A stretch of 64,000 bases of DNA from Liopterus haemorrhoidalis (Eukaryota > Arthropoda > Insecta > Coleoptera > Dytiscidae). This document shows, piece by piece, positions 10,449 through 20,686 of this stretch. Location of the stretch: positions 147,896,419-147,960,418 of the forward strand of contig OZ020611.1 in assembly GCA_963971575.1 (NCBI GenBank), given 5' to 3'. The position numbers and the translations under genes were made by a program. Below the pieces are notes generated by a model. It saw nothing but the letters and a program-made list of their open reading frames with translations, had not been told where the DNA came from and did not search any database. Each line of letters begins with the position of its first letter. The stretch's first letter is position 1.

Positions 10449-11067
10449 AATTATAGTTGAAGGTAATGGGATTCGGACCAGTCAGAAAATAAAAACAAAT
10501 TTATTAACTTCGCTAACGTTTCGATTTAATTTAAATCTTCATCAGAGCTACAAAGATATATAGAATATAAAATTATTAAATTTGCAAGTTTACATGTATA
10601 AAATTATGATAGTGTTCAAATTTAACAAGTCAAGTAGTTAAAATAGCATTACAAAATTGTCGGAATTTAAAATATAACATAAAATAATTATTTACGGACA
10701 ATATGATGTATTCTCTATTAATTTTAAAATTGTTATTTTATATCGTGACTATTAACTAAGGTAATGTAAATTTAACATTGTTTTTTATTCTTTAACTCAT
10801 ATTTGATATGTTTTTATTATTTAATAATTATTTTATGTTATATTTTAAATTCCGACAATTTTGTAATGCTTATTTTAACTACATGACTTGTTAAATTAGA
10901 ACACTATCATAATTTTATACATGTAAACTTGCAAATTTAATAATTTTATATTCTATATATCTTTGTAGCTCTGATGAAGATTTAAATTAAATCGAAACGT
11001 TAGCGTAGTTAATAAATTTGTTTTTATTTTCTGACTGGTCCGAATCCCATTACCTTCAACTATAATT
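10449..11067. mobile_element. 619-bp foldback element
   Basis: Near-perfect palindrome: AATTATAGTTGAAGGTAATG at the left, its complement at the right, with matching blocks inward (CGAATCCCATTACC, TTGTAGCTCTGATGAAGA, ATCGAAACGTTAGCG) to an AT-rich spacer near 10680-10840. Each arm holds CTGATGA, a pairable GATTT...AAATC, then GAAAC. Nested inside the hAT derivative, so younger than it. No ORF. Confidence 0.85.
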
Positions 11068-11275
11068 ATAATAACAATGTAATTGTTTTACAATAATAAA
11101 TAGATTAAAGTAGTATCGACATTAAAGTAGTATACATTACTGAAAAGTGACAGATGACCTAGGTAACCATAAACTGGACACCTACAAACAACGTAGGCGA
11201 GAAAGATTCCTTCATGGAAGAACTAATAAATAAGAGGCGTTCATGAAGAAAAGAGATAGACGAGGCCATGCATCC

Positions 11276-11640
11276 CAGCAAGAATTCATATACACACGAG
11301 TTTTGCAAGTGAAAGAACGTAAATCCCTTCGTAAAATATTTATTATCTATTATCGTTTTCCTAATTCTGATGTCCTAGATTTTTACTAACTAAACTTAAT
11401 CTAATTACCTAAATTGATCGTATTTACTAGAGTTTATTACACTATTTTTAATGGGCTTATATTTGGGGGAAAATAAACTACTCTATACCTAAAAACTAGG
11501 TAAATAGCTTAGGTTTAGTTAGTAAAAATCTAGGACAGCAGAATTAGGAAAATAGGAAAACGATAATAGATAATAAACATTTTACGAATGGATTTCCGAT
11601 CTTTCACTTGCAAAACTGGTGTGTATATGAACTCTTGGTG
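11276..11640. mobile_element. 365-bp foldback MITE
   Basis: Arms begin CAGCAAGAATTCATATACAC and, inverted, CACCAAGAGTTCATATACAC, and remain paired through TTTTGCAAGTGAAAGA, TTATCTATTATCGTTTTCCT and AGATTTTTACTAACTAAACT to a spacer near 11440. Inserted just 3' of the BED-like frame of the hAT derivative. No target duplication identified. Confidence 0.8.
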
Positions 11641-12138
11641 AAGCCTATAGGTTTGAGTGATTGTTTAAAATTAAACACTCCACTCTTCTTCTTTGCAAGC
11701 ACCGAGAAAACTCCTTGGTCTATTTTGGTTAAATAGGGCCACACTTCGCTTTCTTGTGGTGACATTTTTAATTAAAATACAAAAATAACCAATAACATTT
11801 CATAACCTCAAACGAAAAGGGCGTCAAACGCAGCAACTTCTAAACCGTTCTACGCATATTTCTTGGCGTACCTATGTTTGCGCCATTGCGATTCCGTCCC
11901 TCGCGCTACCAGTTTTTACAATAATACAAATTTTAGAGTTTCTTATTGAAAATAAATTATTCACAGAAATGTGTATAAATAAAAAAATTCCGACATTGTT
12001 ATAAAAAAAAAAAGAAACGATACGATACTGGATCAAATGTACTGATATTAATAAAGTATCGGAAGATTAGTATCGATACTAAATCGCGATATCGATACTG
12101 GTATCTATCAATAGTATCGGAACATTCCTAATGATAGT

Positions 12139-12624
12139 CATTATTTTTTCATTTTCAATAATTTTTAAAACAGATGATCAAAATATAAAATGAAATATAC
12201 AACAAACGTTATGTTTGACTATTGTCAAATATTACTATGCACTCGAGAGTGAAATATAATAAGCAGAACATCCACTAGCGGCTACTACGTCACTGTAACG
12301 TAAATTTTACATAATTTACAAAATCAAATATGCTAATGTATATAAAAACTGCTTAATATTCATTTTTTTAAATACGACTGGTCTATTCAAAGTACTATTT
12401 GACAATATCTGCATATTTTGAGAAATTTTAAAATGTAGAGAAAGATATTTTCTTGTTCCAATAATGTTCAACGAATTCTTCTTGTAGATGGGAATAGGAT
12501 TCTCGTCAAAAAATTTCAGATGCAATTTGTGTCACTGCCAATTATAAACAAGTGTTTAAAATGTACTTGTCGAATTTGATTACGATTATAAATTTTGTGC
12601 AAAATAATTACTTCATGATTACAG
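12139..12624 (+). other. golgin intron (5' of first visible exon)
   Basis: AT-rich, contains the interrupted repeat that also occurs at about 56062-56160, and a block near 12335 (TGCTAATGTATATAAAAACT) resembling 61024. No coding exon recognised. Confidence 0.45.
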
Positions 12625-12839
12625 GAGAAGTGCAATGGGGAAGCTTCAGAATTACAGTCAAAACTAGCAATGTTGATAGTTGAGGTTGAAATGTTGCGAG
12701 AGGAACAAATGAAACTGAAGACAGAAAAAGACACCATACACGAAACAAATATAGAATTACAAGATAAAATTATTAAACTAGAAAAAGAACTAAATGAAGA
12801 ACGGATACAGAGTATAGACATGCAGAAGGATTTACACAA
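12625..12839 (+). CDS. GOLGA1: golgin-97-like gene, coiled-coil exon
   Basis: Exon bounded by an acceptor (TTACAG at 12619-12624) and a donor GTAAGT (12840-12845). The 215 nt encode 71 codons plus two bases: EKCNGEASELQSKLAMLIVE ... KEKDT-type heptads rich in E, K, L, with leucine or isoleucine at a/d positions, i.e. a parallel coiled coil. It joins in phase to the exon at 14743. In the golgin family this rod projects from the trans-Golgi membrane and captures vesicles. Upstream exons (the bulk of a ~750-residue protein) lie left of the window or were not recognised. There are no stops or frameshifts, so the exon looks functional. Confidence 0.85.
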
Positions 12840-13053
12840 GTAAGTTTTCATTTATTTATAAACTTGTTATTGCTATTTACTAAGTTTTATTTTCTAGAAT
12901 GCATTATCTGATTTGTTAATTTATTTTCGCATCAACTTTGTTAACAACATTAATAGATTTCAAAATGCAAATAAAGCTTACCTCGATATTCGTGACACTG
13001 ATGATATCTACTTTGTAGTCAAAATGTACATTAGTGTTCAATAAATAGTGAAG
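12840..13053 (+). other. intron sequence
   Basis: Short AT-rich intron start before the pogo element; nothing else seen. Confidence 0.5.
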
Positions 13054-13055
13054 TA

Positions 13056-13719
13056 CATGTAGAACTCAATATACACCGATTCACTTTTACGCCTGCACTG
13101 AATTAACTATCGTATATCCTGGATTCCCCGATCTGATCGGGAAAGTACCGCGACAACTGGACTGGACAGTGCTCCAGTATCATCGCGTATAAGTATCCTT
13201 CTACACGTCTGGCGTATATCTGGTTTAGTTATCCGTAATTAAATTAGTTTAATTGTTTCCATAAAATAGATGTTTTTTTGCATACGCATATACAGGGTAC
13301 AGTAAAACAAACATCATGTCTGAGAAGAGGAGAAAGGAAATGTTAACTAATTCTAGACCTAAAAGGGCTAGAACTTCTGTCTCCCTTGAGAAGAAAATGG
13401 AATTTATTAGACGAATGGAAGGTGGGGGAAAACGTCCTGATGTCTGCAGGATAATGAATTTACCGCCTTCGACTGTTACTACTATTATGAAAAATACAGA
13501 TAAAATCAAACACTCTGCTCAGAAAACTACAGAAGTAATCGCTAAGTACGCGTCAACGAGTACTAAGTCAAATAAAATAGCTTTATAGATACCCTTTATG
13601 TCATTTGTTTTTTTACTTGGAACCTAACCCTATACCCTCATCAAGGTTCATTTTACGCCAGTTCGGTTTACGCCGGTTCTCCTAGGAACGGAACTGCGGC
13701 GTATATCGAGTTCTACCTG
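13056..13719 (+). mobile_element. pogo/Tigger-derived element in golgin intron
   Basis: Inverted ends CATGTAGAACTCAATATACA and, inverted, CAGGTAGAACTCGATATACG, with TA on both sides (13054-13055, 13720-13721). It carries one intact short ORF with a Tigger-type DNA-binding domain (13316-13588) but no catalytic domain. 664 bp is far below the ~2 kb of an autonomous element. Confidence 0.85.
13316..13588 (+). CDS. Tigger/CENP-B-type HTH protein, truncated transposase
   Basis: 90 codons from ATG: basic leader (EKRRKEMLTNSRPKRARTSV), then SLEKKMEFIRRMEGGGKRPD-VCRIMNLPPSTVTTIMKN, a CENP-B N-terminal (Psq-like) helix-turn-helix, then KIKHSAQKTTEVIAKYAS. Pogo/Tigger transposases continue with a second HTH and a DDE domain of ~200 residues, both deleted. 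The frame itself is open and could make a terminal-repeat-binding peptide; expression is unknown. It lies in the sense orientation of the golgin intron. Confidence 0.75.
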   Translation: MSEKRRKEMLTNSRPKRARTSVSLEKKMEFIRRMEGGGKRPDVCRIMNLPPSTVTTIMKNTDKIKHSAQKTTEVIAKYASTSTKSNKIAL

Positions 13720-14074
13720 TAATAGTTAATTGTGCAAACAGCGCAGAATATTAATATTCTGAAGAAACAATTCATTCGAGAGCGGAATATGTATTCCATG
13801 AGTTGCACAATATATTTTCTAATGCTTGAGTAATGTTTGTTAATTTAAGCCGGATGAGTACACTCTGAAATTTTATTCAAAAGTTATTTAAGACAGTTAA
13901 TTTCTGTATTTTTTATATATTTGTATAAAAGTGGAGTAGTTCTTTTTCACATTCTCTAACGGGTTCTCCCAATAATACTATCCTTTCATTACTTGGCGAC
14001 GTTGCCGGCTGTAAACTGTGCAGACACGGTATTCTACAAATGGTTATTCATTTTTGTTCCGTGGTACTTGATTT

Positions 14075-14370
14075 CAGTGATGGGCGTTTACACGTAAACT
14101 TTAATTGTTTACGTTTACGTGTAAACTTATGTAAACAATTGGTAAACTTGTCAACAATGTAAATTTTGTAAACTGTCAAATAATGAGGTTAGTTTTAGTT
14201 ATTTAATACAAATAATACAGAGTTAATGAACAATTATATTCAGTTCAAAACAATAAATTTATTAAAATAATGGTTGGAAGAAACCGAAGGAATATTTCTG
14301 AAGAACTAGGTTTTGTTTTAATTAAAGAAAATGAAAGAAAATATAGGGCGTTATGCAAAATTTGCAATTA
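14075..14370 (+). mobile_element. hAT remnant, 5' end only
   Basis: Starts CAGTGATGGGCGTTTACACG with internal GTTTACGTTTACGTGTAAAC repeats. At 14270 an ATG opens VGRNRRNISEELGFVLIKEN ... KYRALCKICN, reminiscent of a BED zinc finger start (C-x2-C), then stops. The 3' end is missing. Inside the first golgin intron. Confidence 0.6.
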
Positions 14371-14671
14371 ATCTTTTCGTTGTTAAAAAATATAGGCTGA
14401 TTTTCTTGAAATTTAATGTATTTTGTTATTAAAAAAATTAGACTGAATTAAAAAAAAAAAAAGTTTTTTATTTGTCATATTCATATTTTCTAATTTGTAT
14501 GTAACACCTGTATAATGATGCAAATTCGATTTTTATTAATATGTATATTGGCTTGTCCTAATTTTAGATCCTTACTTTTTCATTTAAAATCGTTTCATTA
14601 ATAGTTTGATAATCGTTTTCCTATAAGAGCAATATACTAATTCTAACATTTGAACGGACTATAGAAAATCT

Positions 14672-14712
14672 TGAAATGTGTGAAAATGTACACTTCACAC
14701 CAATTTTTATGA
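14672..14712 (+). mobile_element. SINE-composite tail motif near golgin acceptor
   Basis: TGAAATGTGTGAAAATGTAC and ACTTCACACCAATTTTTA match the 3' ends of the two tandem units at 48000-48036 and 49658-49695. It stops 30 bases before the exon at 14743. Confidence 0.6.
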
Positions 14713-14742
14713 ACTATATTTAATATGAATGTTATGTTGTAG

Positions 14743-14980
14743 AGAATCGTCAGAAAGAAATGTAGCATTATTAAGAAATGCAGAAATTTCTCAACAAATG
14801 GAAATAGCCAAACAAGAGTCTCGACATAAGGAAAATGAAATATCAGATTTACTGACTAAGGTGGCTCACTTAGAAAATTCCCTAAAAGAAATGAAAGAAT
14901 TAGAAATAAAAGCAAATACGGAAAATGATCTACGAAGTTATATAGCAGACTTAGAAGAGCAGCTACAAGAAAAAAATAAG
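14743..14980 (+). CDS. GOLGA1: golgin-97-like gene, second coiled-coil exon
   Basis: Acceptor TTGTAG (14737-14742), donor GTTAGT (14981-). One base completes the split AAA codon; 79 further codons end in phase 0. The peptide (SSERNVALLRNAEISQQMEI ... LLTKVAHLENSLKEMKELE ... DLRSYIADLEEQLQEKNK) is a continuous coiled coil with regular leucine spacing. Together with the previous exon it supplies ~150 residues of rod immediately upstream of the GRIP exon. Open throughout. Confidence 0.87.
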
Positions 14981-15000
14981 GTTAGTTTAAAATATAATTT

Positions 15001-15680
15001 AAATTAGGAGTATAATTTATAATTAACACTTTAATTAATAGTCATAATATATTAGGTACAAGGTGGATTAGGTTAGACAAAAGTTCATTTTAAAGAGACA
15101 ATTTACTAAAAAGTATTTGAAATACCCAAAATATTTAAAACATCAAAAAAAAAAAAGAAAGAAATATTTTAACATACATAATCTAGAACGGAAATAAATA
15201 CAAGGATTATAATTATTGTAAATAAAAATAAATAAGAAGAAAAATATAAACATTTCTACATCAGAACAAAGAAAAAGCTCTGGAGTTCTGGTAATATTTG
15301 TGGTATTACAGAGTCAGTTACAAGTTTTCACGTGGATGAAATAGATTTCTACGTACCTACCAATTACTATTCCTTTACAGTGGCAATCATTAGAATATTA
15401 TTTTATTTATTATCTCGTAAAAAAAACTTTTTGGGTTCCATGGCAGTCCAAACTGTGACAAAATATATAATATACTAAGGAAGATCTGAAATACAAAGGG
15501 AAGATTTGAAATAGTAGGGAAATATGTGAAGATTGAAGTGAAGATTTGAAATACAGAGCCCGTCACTAGAAATGTTACCAACTTCGCGCTGCTAAACAGC
15601 TGATGACAGCGTGCTTATATTTTGACAAGCGTTAGTATATCAAGTTGTTTACAAGCCTACGGAAGTATATCGTTTTACAT
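15001..15680 (+). other. golgin intron 2, AT-rich start
   Basis: Poly-A rich; a repeated GAAGATTTGAAATA-type motif occurs three times at 15480-15560. No coding sequence. Confidence 0.45.
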
Positions 15681-15689
15681 CGTAAATGA

Positions 15690-16050
15690 AAAGAAATAAT
15701 TCCAGATGGAATTCAAAAGTAATAGTGTGATTGTCTTGTATTTGACTGGAAAATCTCAAGTAGCTATTGTTCGTGAGCTCCAGCTTTTACGTGTGAATTA
15801 AATGTTTGTGATACTGGCAGCAGCGCAAAACGCCATGGAGGTGGTCATAGAAGAACAGCTACATCACCAGAAATGGTTCGAAATGTGAGGCTCGAATTCA
15901 AAGAAATCCACGTCAATGCGCAACAAAATACCTGCAAATTTGAACGTGTCCGACTCAAATATACGACGCATACTGAAAAATGAACGTAAATTGAAGTCCT
16001 AAAAGATATAAAAAGTACAGGATTTAACACTGCTACAAAAGGCAGTTCTT
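15690..16050 (+). pseudogene. decayed Tc1/mariner transposase
   Basis: Frames read VIVLYLTGKSQVAIVRELQL (first HTH) and, after shifts, RIQRNPRQCATKYLQI ... SNIRRILKNE (second HTH), a Tc1/mariner-family arrangement. Multiple stops and frameshifts; DDE motifs and terminal repeats were not found. Old relic in golgin intron 2. Confidence 0.6.
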
Positions 16051-16406
16051 CTAAGAATTTAACAATTCTAGATGTTTCCGCGAAACGGACCGAATACTGC
16101 TTCCAGGAATGAAAGACTAAAATTGTTCAGGGGAATATCAGTGCTCAAAGTTATGAGGCAATAACTGAAAAAATGTCAATAGGAACAATAAAATAAATAA
16201 AAGTTATTTTAAAGTTACGTTGTGTAATTTATTGCTTCTATTTTTCTATTATCTGCATTCTAAAAAAAAATAACTGTAATGAACCCTTTAACATCTCGAA
16301 AAATGCTAACAGTTCCCAAAATGAAATTCTCAACTCGGCGGGTGGTTTTCGAATGTCGTCGAGGTGTTTATCTGCCTGGTTTAAGCGATTCGTTACAGTT
16401 TTGTAT

Positions 16407-16720
16407 AAGATAGATTGATAGATAGATAGATAGATATTTTTATTATTAAATATTATGTACTACATTTTATCTTACAGTAATTAGCTTACACTTAATAATA
16501 AATATAATGTTTGCCTTTCGGCTTAAAATCTACTCTCCTTCTCCTTTAGTTAATGTCTTCGGTGACTCATTTCCTTAATTTCCTCCCTTCTGTTTTTCAC
16601 TTCTTTCATCCATTCATACCCCTTCCTGTTTCATCCAAAATTTCCTTTCTCGTTTTCGTTCTGTGTCGTATTTCTTTTTCACCACAGTTTTGGAGCTTAC
16701 ACGTACTGTAAAATTGTTCC
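16407..16720 (-). mobile_element. LINE 3' end with (TATC)n tail, minus strand
   Basis: A (GATA)n run at about 16407-16435 is, on the minus strand, the tetranucleotide tail of a 5'-truncated LINE. Just upstream of it (in element sense) is a degenerate frame EVKNRREEIKEMSHRRH, a C-terminal tail typical of ORF2, followed by a stop and a ~100-nt 3' UTR. Confidence 0.6.
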
Positions 16721-16924
16721 ATTTAAAAAGTAACTTTTGTCTAATCTAATAGATCTTGTATATCTTATAATTTATGAGATCCCAATTGAGAACTGACACG
16801 CTCGAATACGCTGTCTGGTGGTCAAATATTGAACTAGATACTCTAGTACTGTTAGAACTTATTACGTATGTTTTAGTGTTGAATTTTTGTTAGAAAGTTG
16901 TGAAAAACTATAAAAGCAGAATAT

Positions 16925-17164
16925 ATTATAGTGTTTTCGGCTGTCATTCAAGACAGGACAAAGATAGACATCTTAGTTTTTACTTTTCAAATGGAGAGAA
17001 AGTTAAAATTAAGTCCAGATTGGGAAAAGATTTGGTTATGGACAGGAGGCAGAGATATTTTGAGCAAAAAAGTAGCTGATACTATGCGAGTTTGTTCATT
17101 GCATTTGTCACAGAAAAACAAAACTGCACTAATATGCTTGCACCTGCAAGTTTTTGACTTTTAG
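16925..17164 (+). pseudogene. THAP zinc-finger fragment, frameshifted
   Basis: Two adjoining frames make a THAP domain: VFGCHSRQDKDRHLSFYF (the C-x-GC start and SFYxFP-like strand), then, after a shift, LKLSPDWEKIWLWTGGRD and VCSLHLS (the conserved VCSxHF, with L for F). THAP fingers are C2CH DNA-binding domains common in P-element transposases and in domesticated proteins. Here the frame is broken and ends at 17164, so it is a transposon relic. Confidence 0.65.
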
Positions 17165-17342
17165 CTGTCCCTGTCCAACTAAATTAATTTTATTTCGTGA
17201 GCAACTGAATATAATGCAGTTGTTTGCAAACAGAATGCATATATTTTAAATGCAGATGACTGACACTCAGATTCTAATGTACCACATAAAATAACGTGCC
17301 TGGTCTTTAACACCTGCTCAACTACAAATTACACTTAAATAA

Positions 17343-17826
17343 GGCAGCAGTCTGACTGATCGAGCGCCGTCGTGTAACGTAGCGCCGAGTCGTGTAGTGT
17401 CATTTAAAAATTTAATAACTGGTCTGACTGACCGAGTATTACCGATCATTCAGTGTCAAGTAAATTTGTTTCTCTCTTGTCAAATAGTGCATATTCCAAC
17501 CTAAAATAATACTATCAAACAGTTAATTTTGATTTTTGAGGTAATATTTGGCAATAACTTGTTTTTTATACAATATTAGTATGTATGCGCAAAAATTGAC
17601 AATCCAACTGTCAAATAATATATGGTTATGGACTGTATATGCTTAAATGCGCATGTGTTATTGCGTCGGGCGTCGTTTTAAATTCAAACCGGTTTGAAAT
17701 GCAAACAACTTGATGCTACTTGACAGCAAACGATGGTTCAGTACGACGCATGCCCTTAGTTAACGTGTGTTTGAAATTTGCTCGACAGCAAACGATTGAC
17801 AGCACTCGATCAGTCAGACCGCGGCC
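17343..17826. mobile_element. 484-bp PIF/Harbinger-type MITE, TAA duplication
   Basis: Inverted ends GGCAGCAGTCTGACTGATCG and, inverted, GGCCGCGGTCTGACTGATCG, with an additional internal copy of GTCTGACTGACCGAGT at about 17422. TAA is duplicated at 17340-17342 and 17827-17829. The 3-bp TWA duplication and G-rich ends fit PIF/Harbinger. Located in golgin intron 2. Confidence 0.85.
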
Positions 17827-17991
17827 TAAATCCACAAATTATAAAACAAGGAAGATAGCGGACTCCCACGTTACGGCTTTGGACAGCGATAGTTGCGACA
17901 TTCGTGGTTGTAATATGAACTAGGATTAGATAGTATGCAATCCGCAGTGCACACAAATATATTTTTATATTTTAAATTGCTATGAATCGCG

Positions 17992-18055
17992 CAATCATTA
18001 ATTTTCTACCAAAATTGAAAAATAAAATGTAATTTTGGTAGAAAATTAAAGATTG
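17992..18055. repeat. 25-bp-arm hairpin
   Basis: CAATCATTAATTTTCTACCA... pairs with 18031-18055 with one mismatch across a 14-nt loop. Intronic; pre-miRNA-like in size but without other support, more likely a small MITE. Confidence 0.6.
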
Positions 18056-18886
18056 CCTTGAACCGAAAATTATGATTAATTTATTTACACTCTCCTAATT
18101 AATTTCCTAAAATAAAAATTAATTACAATTGTTAAAAGTTAATACTTCAGTAAGCATTAAGTTTTATTATTTTATTTGCAAGCAAGCATATGAAATAAAT
18201 AAACAAATATTTATTTTTTACTTTTGTATTTACTTTTATTGTACATATTAAATTTAGTCTGTGCCATTTTTTTTTATTACACTATTTATATTTCTTTTGC
18301 ATTTACCATTTAAAATATTATTAATTACACTACACTATTTGAAAATAAAAAATGTGGTGCTAATATTTAAAATTTCTTATAAAATTCATCACTGTCACAA
18401 CCACAATTTACTGTCACCTATCGTTACAACGTCAAAAACAATTGCCGCAAATGGCCGATAATGAAGTGTTCTCAAAATGTTGGTTAAAAAAAACGCTTTT
18501 AGCGCTGTCGGTGGATGGAATATAACTTAAAACCGTTTCAAGGCCGTGTATATGAGTTTCATACCCCTGCCTAAATCTACTGAAATTAAACTTCAAATAC
18601 TGTAATTTGATGCCCACCTTTTGTTATACACCTCGATACATGTGTAGCTCTTAAAAATTCAAATATTTCGCAAATATTTACTCGTATTTTCATAAAATAA
18701 AAATGTACTGTGCTTAAATTATCCTGTTCGCTATGAGCATATTGACAGTTAGAGTACTAGAGTTATTGAGTACTAGAGTCAACAACAATATTGCATTGGC
18801 TCACAGCGCCGTCGCCGGTAATGTCACTTCTCAATAGTGATTTTTTTTTTTTTTCATAAAGTTGCTAATTAATTTTATTTCAATAG
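18056..18886 (+). other. golgin intron 2, remainder
   Basis: AT-rich with a poly-T run (18841-18854) and a typical polypyrimidine/acceptor region before 18887. No exon or recognised repeat. Confidence 0.45.
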
Positions 18887-19279
18887 AACATCAAAACGTT
18901 ACAAATGAGACTGAACGACATGAAAAAGGCGTTACAACAAGAACTTCGAGCACCTGGACAAAATTTAGACAGTTTAGAACTGAACAACCCAGTTGCAGTA
19001 ATAAGTCCGAGTCAATCAACAACCAAACATCTTCATACAAACTCTCATAAAGACGAGGATGACATTAATTTTAAGTATCTAAAACATGTGATAATAAAAT
19101 TCTTAACCAGTCGTGAATATGAGGCTCAACATTTAACAAGAGCAGTGGCAACACTGTTAAAATTCTCCCCAGAAGAAGAAAAGTTATTACATGATACATT
19201 AGAATGGAAAATGTCTTGGTTTGGTGCACGGCCTAATTTGGGTATAGGTCAAACTGCGAAAACTATTCCTCCTAGCTGA
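18887..19279 (+). CDS. GOLGA1: golgin-97-like gene, terminal exon with GRIP domain
   Basis: Acceptor TTTCAATAG ends at 18886; 130 codons then TGA at 19277-19279. The first 21 residues (NIKTLQMRLNDMKKALQQEL) close the coiled coil, followed by a polar Ser/Thr/Asn linker and a GRIP domain: DINFKYLKHVIIKFL, then ATLLKFSPEEEKLLHDTLEW and KMSWFGARP. GRIP domains bind Arl1-GTP on the trans-Golgi through an invariant Tyr; the candidate Tyr codon is at 19076-19078 (FKYLKH). The KMSWFG tail distinguishes golgin-97 from GCC1, GCC2 and golgin-245, whose GRIP tails differ; this choice rests on recalled family patterns. No disabling change. Confidence 0.88.
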   Translation, partial: NIKTLQMRLNDMKKALQQELRAPGQNLDSLELNNPVAVISPSQSTTKHLHTNSHKDEDDINFKYLKHVIIKFLTSREYEAQHLTRAVATLLKFSPEEEKLLHDTLEWKMSWFGARPNLGIGQTAKTIPPS

Positions 19280-19313
19280 TGGTTTATGTAAAAGCTTGGA
19301 TTTATATTTAGTA

Positions 19314-19319
19314 AATAAA
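19314..19319 (+). promoter_or_regulatory. AATAAA polyadenylation signal of golgin gene
   Basis: First AATAAA after the golgin stop, 35 nt downstream in AT-rich sequence. Plausible position for a very short 3' UTR; later sites are possible. Confidence 0.5.
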
Positions 19320-20005
19320 TTGTAAGTGAGATTTTTATATGAAAACGTTTTTATAATCTCAATTTGCCTCCAGCATTCCATTACTAATGGTTGTGTCCTA
19401 ATGTAAGTATTTTCAATTTACTCAAAACCACGAGATATTTAATACAAAAGGTTCTTCAAGATGTTAAAGTCTAGATTACATTAATCATAAGTATGCATAT
19501 GCAGAGCTAGAATTACCCAAATATATACGTGAAGATTAGAAAAGAGAAATTAAATAATTTAATGAGTAGCCGAAATTAAAATTATATATGGACTATGCTG
19601 GATGGAATTTAGATTTTAACATATGTACAAAATATATTTCACTTTCTGCAAATTGATATTAGTAAAGTGCGGGGTTAAGTTAGGTCATAATACGTACAAA
19701 ATTATACAAGTAGGATGTTACGAATAATAATAATAATAATTTGTACAGTGGTTAAAGGCCCATGATCAGTCATTGTAAAAACACAACGTCTGTTCTTCCT
19801 CATGAGCCTTCAAGAAGTAACAAAGTAAATAAAAATATTGTATATATTTACATAAACAACCAGGGTTTTTTGCTATTGACAATTACACAATTTTTATAAC
19901 CAAAATTGAAGCATGAGTATGGAACGTTCCCTAATTTGGGCAGAATTAAGTCTGAAAAGAACAATGAAATTAAATGGGCAAGATGAACCTATTAGAAGTA
20001 AAGAC
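19320..20005. other. intergenic, AT-rich
   Basis: Contains an (AAT)n run at about 19727-19741. No coding or TIR signal recognised. Confidence 0.45.
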
Positions 20006-20080
20006 TTAAGGGGGGGGGGTATGGTCAGAGCAGCACATTTTATACCCATTTTCAAGATTTTTTTTTAGAAAACTGTTAAT

Positions 20081-20686
20081 AGTAACTTGATTGGGATAGT
20101 ACCTACAGTAAAGAACAACCTTTGAAGAGTATCCAAAAAAATTTTTATTGAAAAATATCGAAAATTAAGCTCGTGACATGAATTTGAAATTTTCGTTCAG
20201 GGCAAAGAGTTGATTTGCGGTGAGACACATAACTAATGACTGGATCATCTAAAACAAAAAAACCAAAAATATTTCGTTAGTTTATGAGTTTCTTGAGGTA
20301 ACGCTGTCGAGATATATTTTTTTTCTTGCGTTTTTTTTTTATGGAATTTTTTGTAACTGAAAACAGAAATTTCGAAAAAAAAATTCCGTTTTTTTCGTTT
20401 TTTTGACTTCAAACTTATACCAAAAATTAAATAATCTAGATATTTAAAAAAACTCGACAGCGTTACCTCAAGAAACTCATAAACTAACGAAATATTTTTG
20501 GTTTTTTTGTTTTAGATAATCCAGTCATTAGTTATGTGTCTCACCGCAAATCAACTCTTTGTCCTGAACGAAAATTTCAAATTCATATCACGAGCTTAAT
20601 TTACGATATTTTTCAATAAATTTTTTTTTGGATACTCTTCAAAGGTTGTTCTTTACTGTAGGTATTATCCCAATCAAGTTACTATT
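20081..20686. repeat. 606-bp palindrome nested in left arm
   Basis: 20081-20310 pairs with 20450-20686 (for example GTAACTTGATTGGGATA against TATCCCAATCAAGTTAC; TTGATTTGCGGTGAGACACA against its complement) around a T-rich spacer. It is absent from the right arm at 23160, so it inserted or formed after the large palindrome. Confidence 0.85.

Larger units (their letters stand above)
10228..12130 (-). mobile_element. hAT derivative with nested foldbacks
   Basis: Ends TAGGGATATACGATAC and, inverted, GTATCGGAACATTCCTA, rich in GTATCGATAC subterminal repeats. Flanking octamers ATGATACC (10220-10227) and ATGATAGT (12131-12138) agree at 6 of 8. A minus-strand frame beginning ATG at about 11765 reads SEVWPYLTKIDQGVFSVLAK, like the BED-finger N-terminus of hAT transposases, but the metal ligands and the rest are gone. 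The host sequence around it recurs unoccupied at about 56062-56160 (ATATGTGCGCAAANNACGTC ... AACAGATGATCAAAATAT), giving an independent empty-site comparison. Confidence 0.8.

Noticed and set aside
12516..12851. 111-codon minus-strand open frame
   Set aside because: Antisense shadow of the golgin coiled-coil exon, Ser/Cys-rich as expected for reversed Glu/Lys codons.
17992..18055. microRNA precursor
   Set aside because: Hairpin size fits, but the arms are almost perfectly paired and AT-rich, more like a small MITE; no supporting evidence.
18887..19279. GCC1 (GCC88) as identity of the GRIP protein
   Set aside because: Considered first, but the INFxYLKHVxxKF ... EYKMSWFG pattern fits golgin-97 better; the assignment still rests on recalled family patterns.
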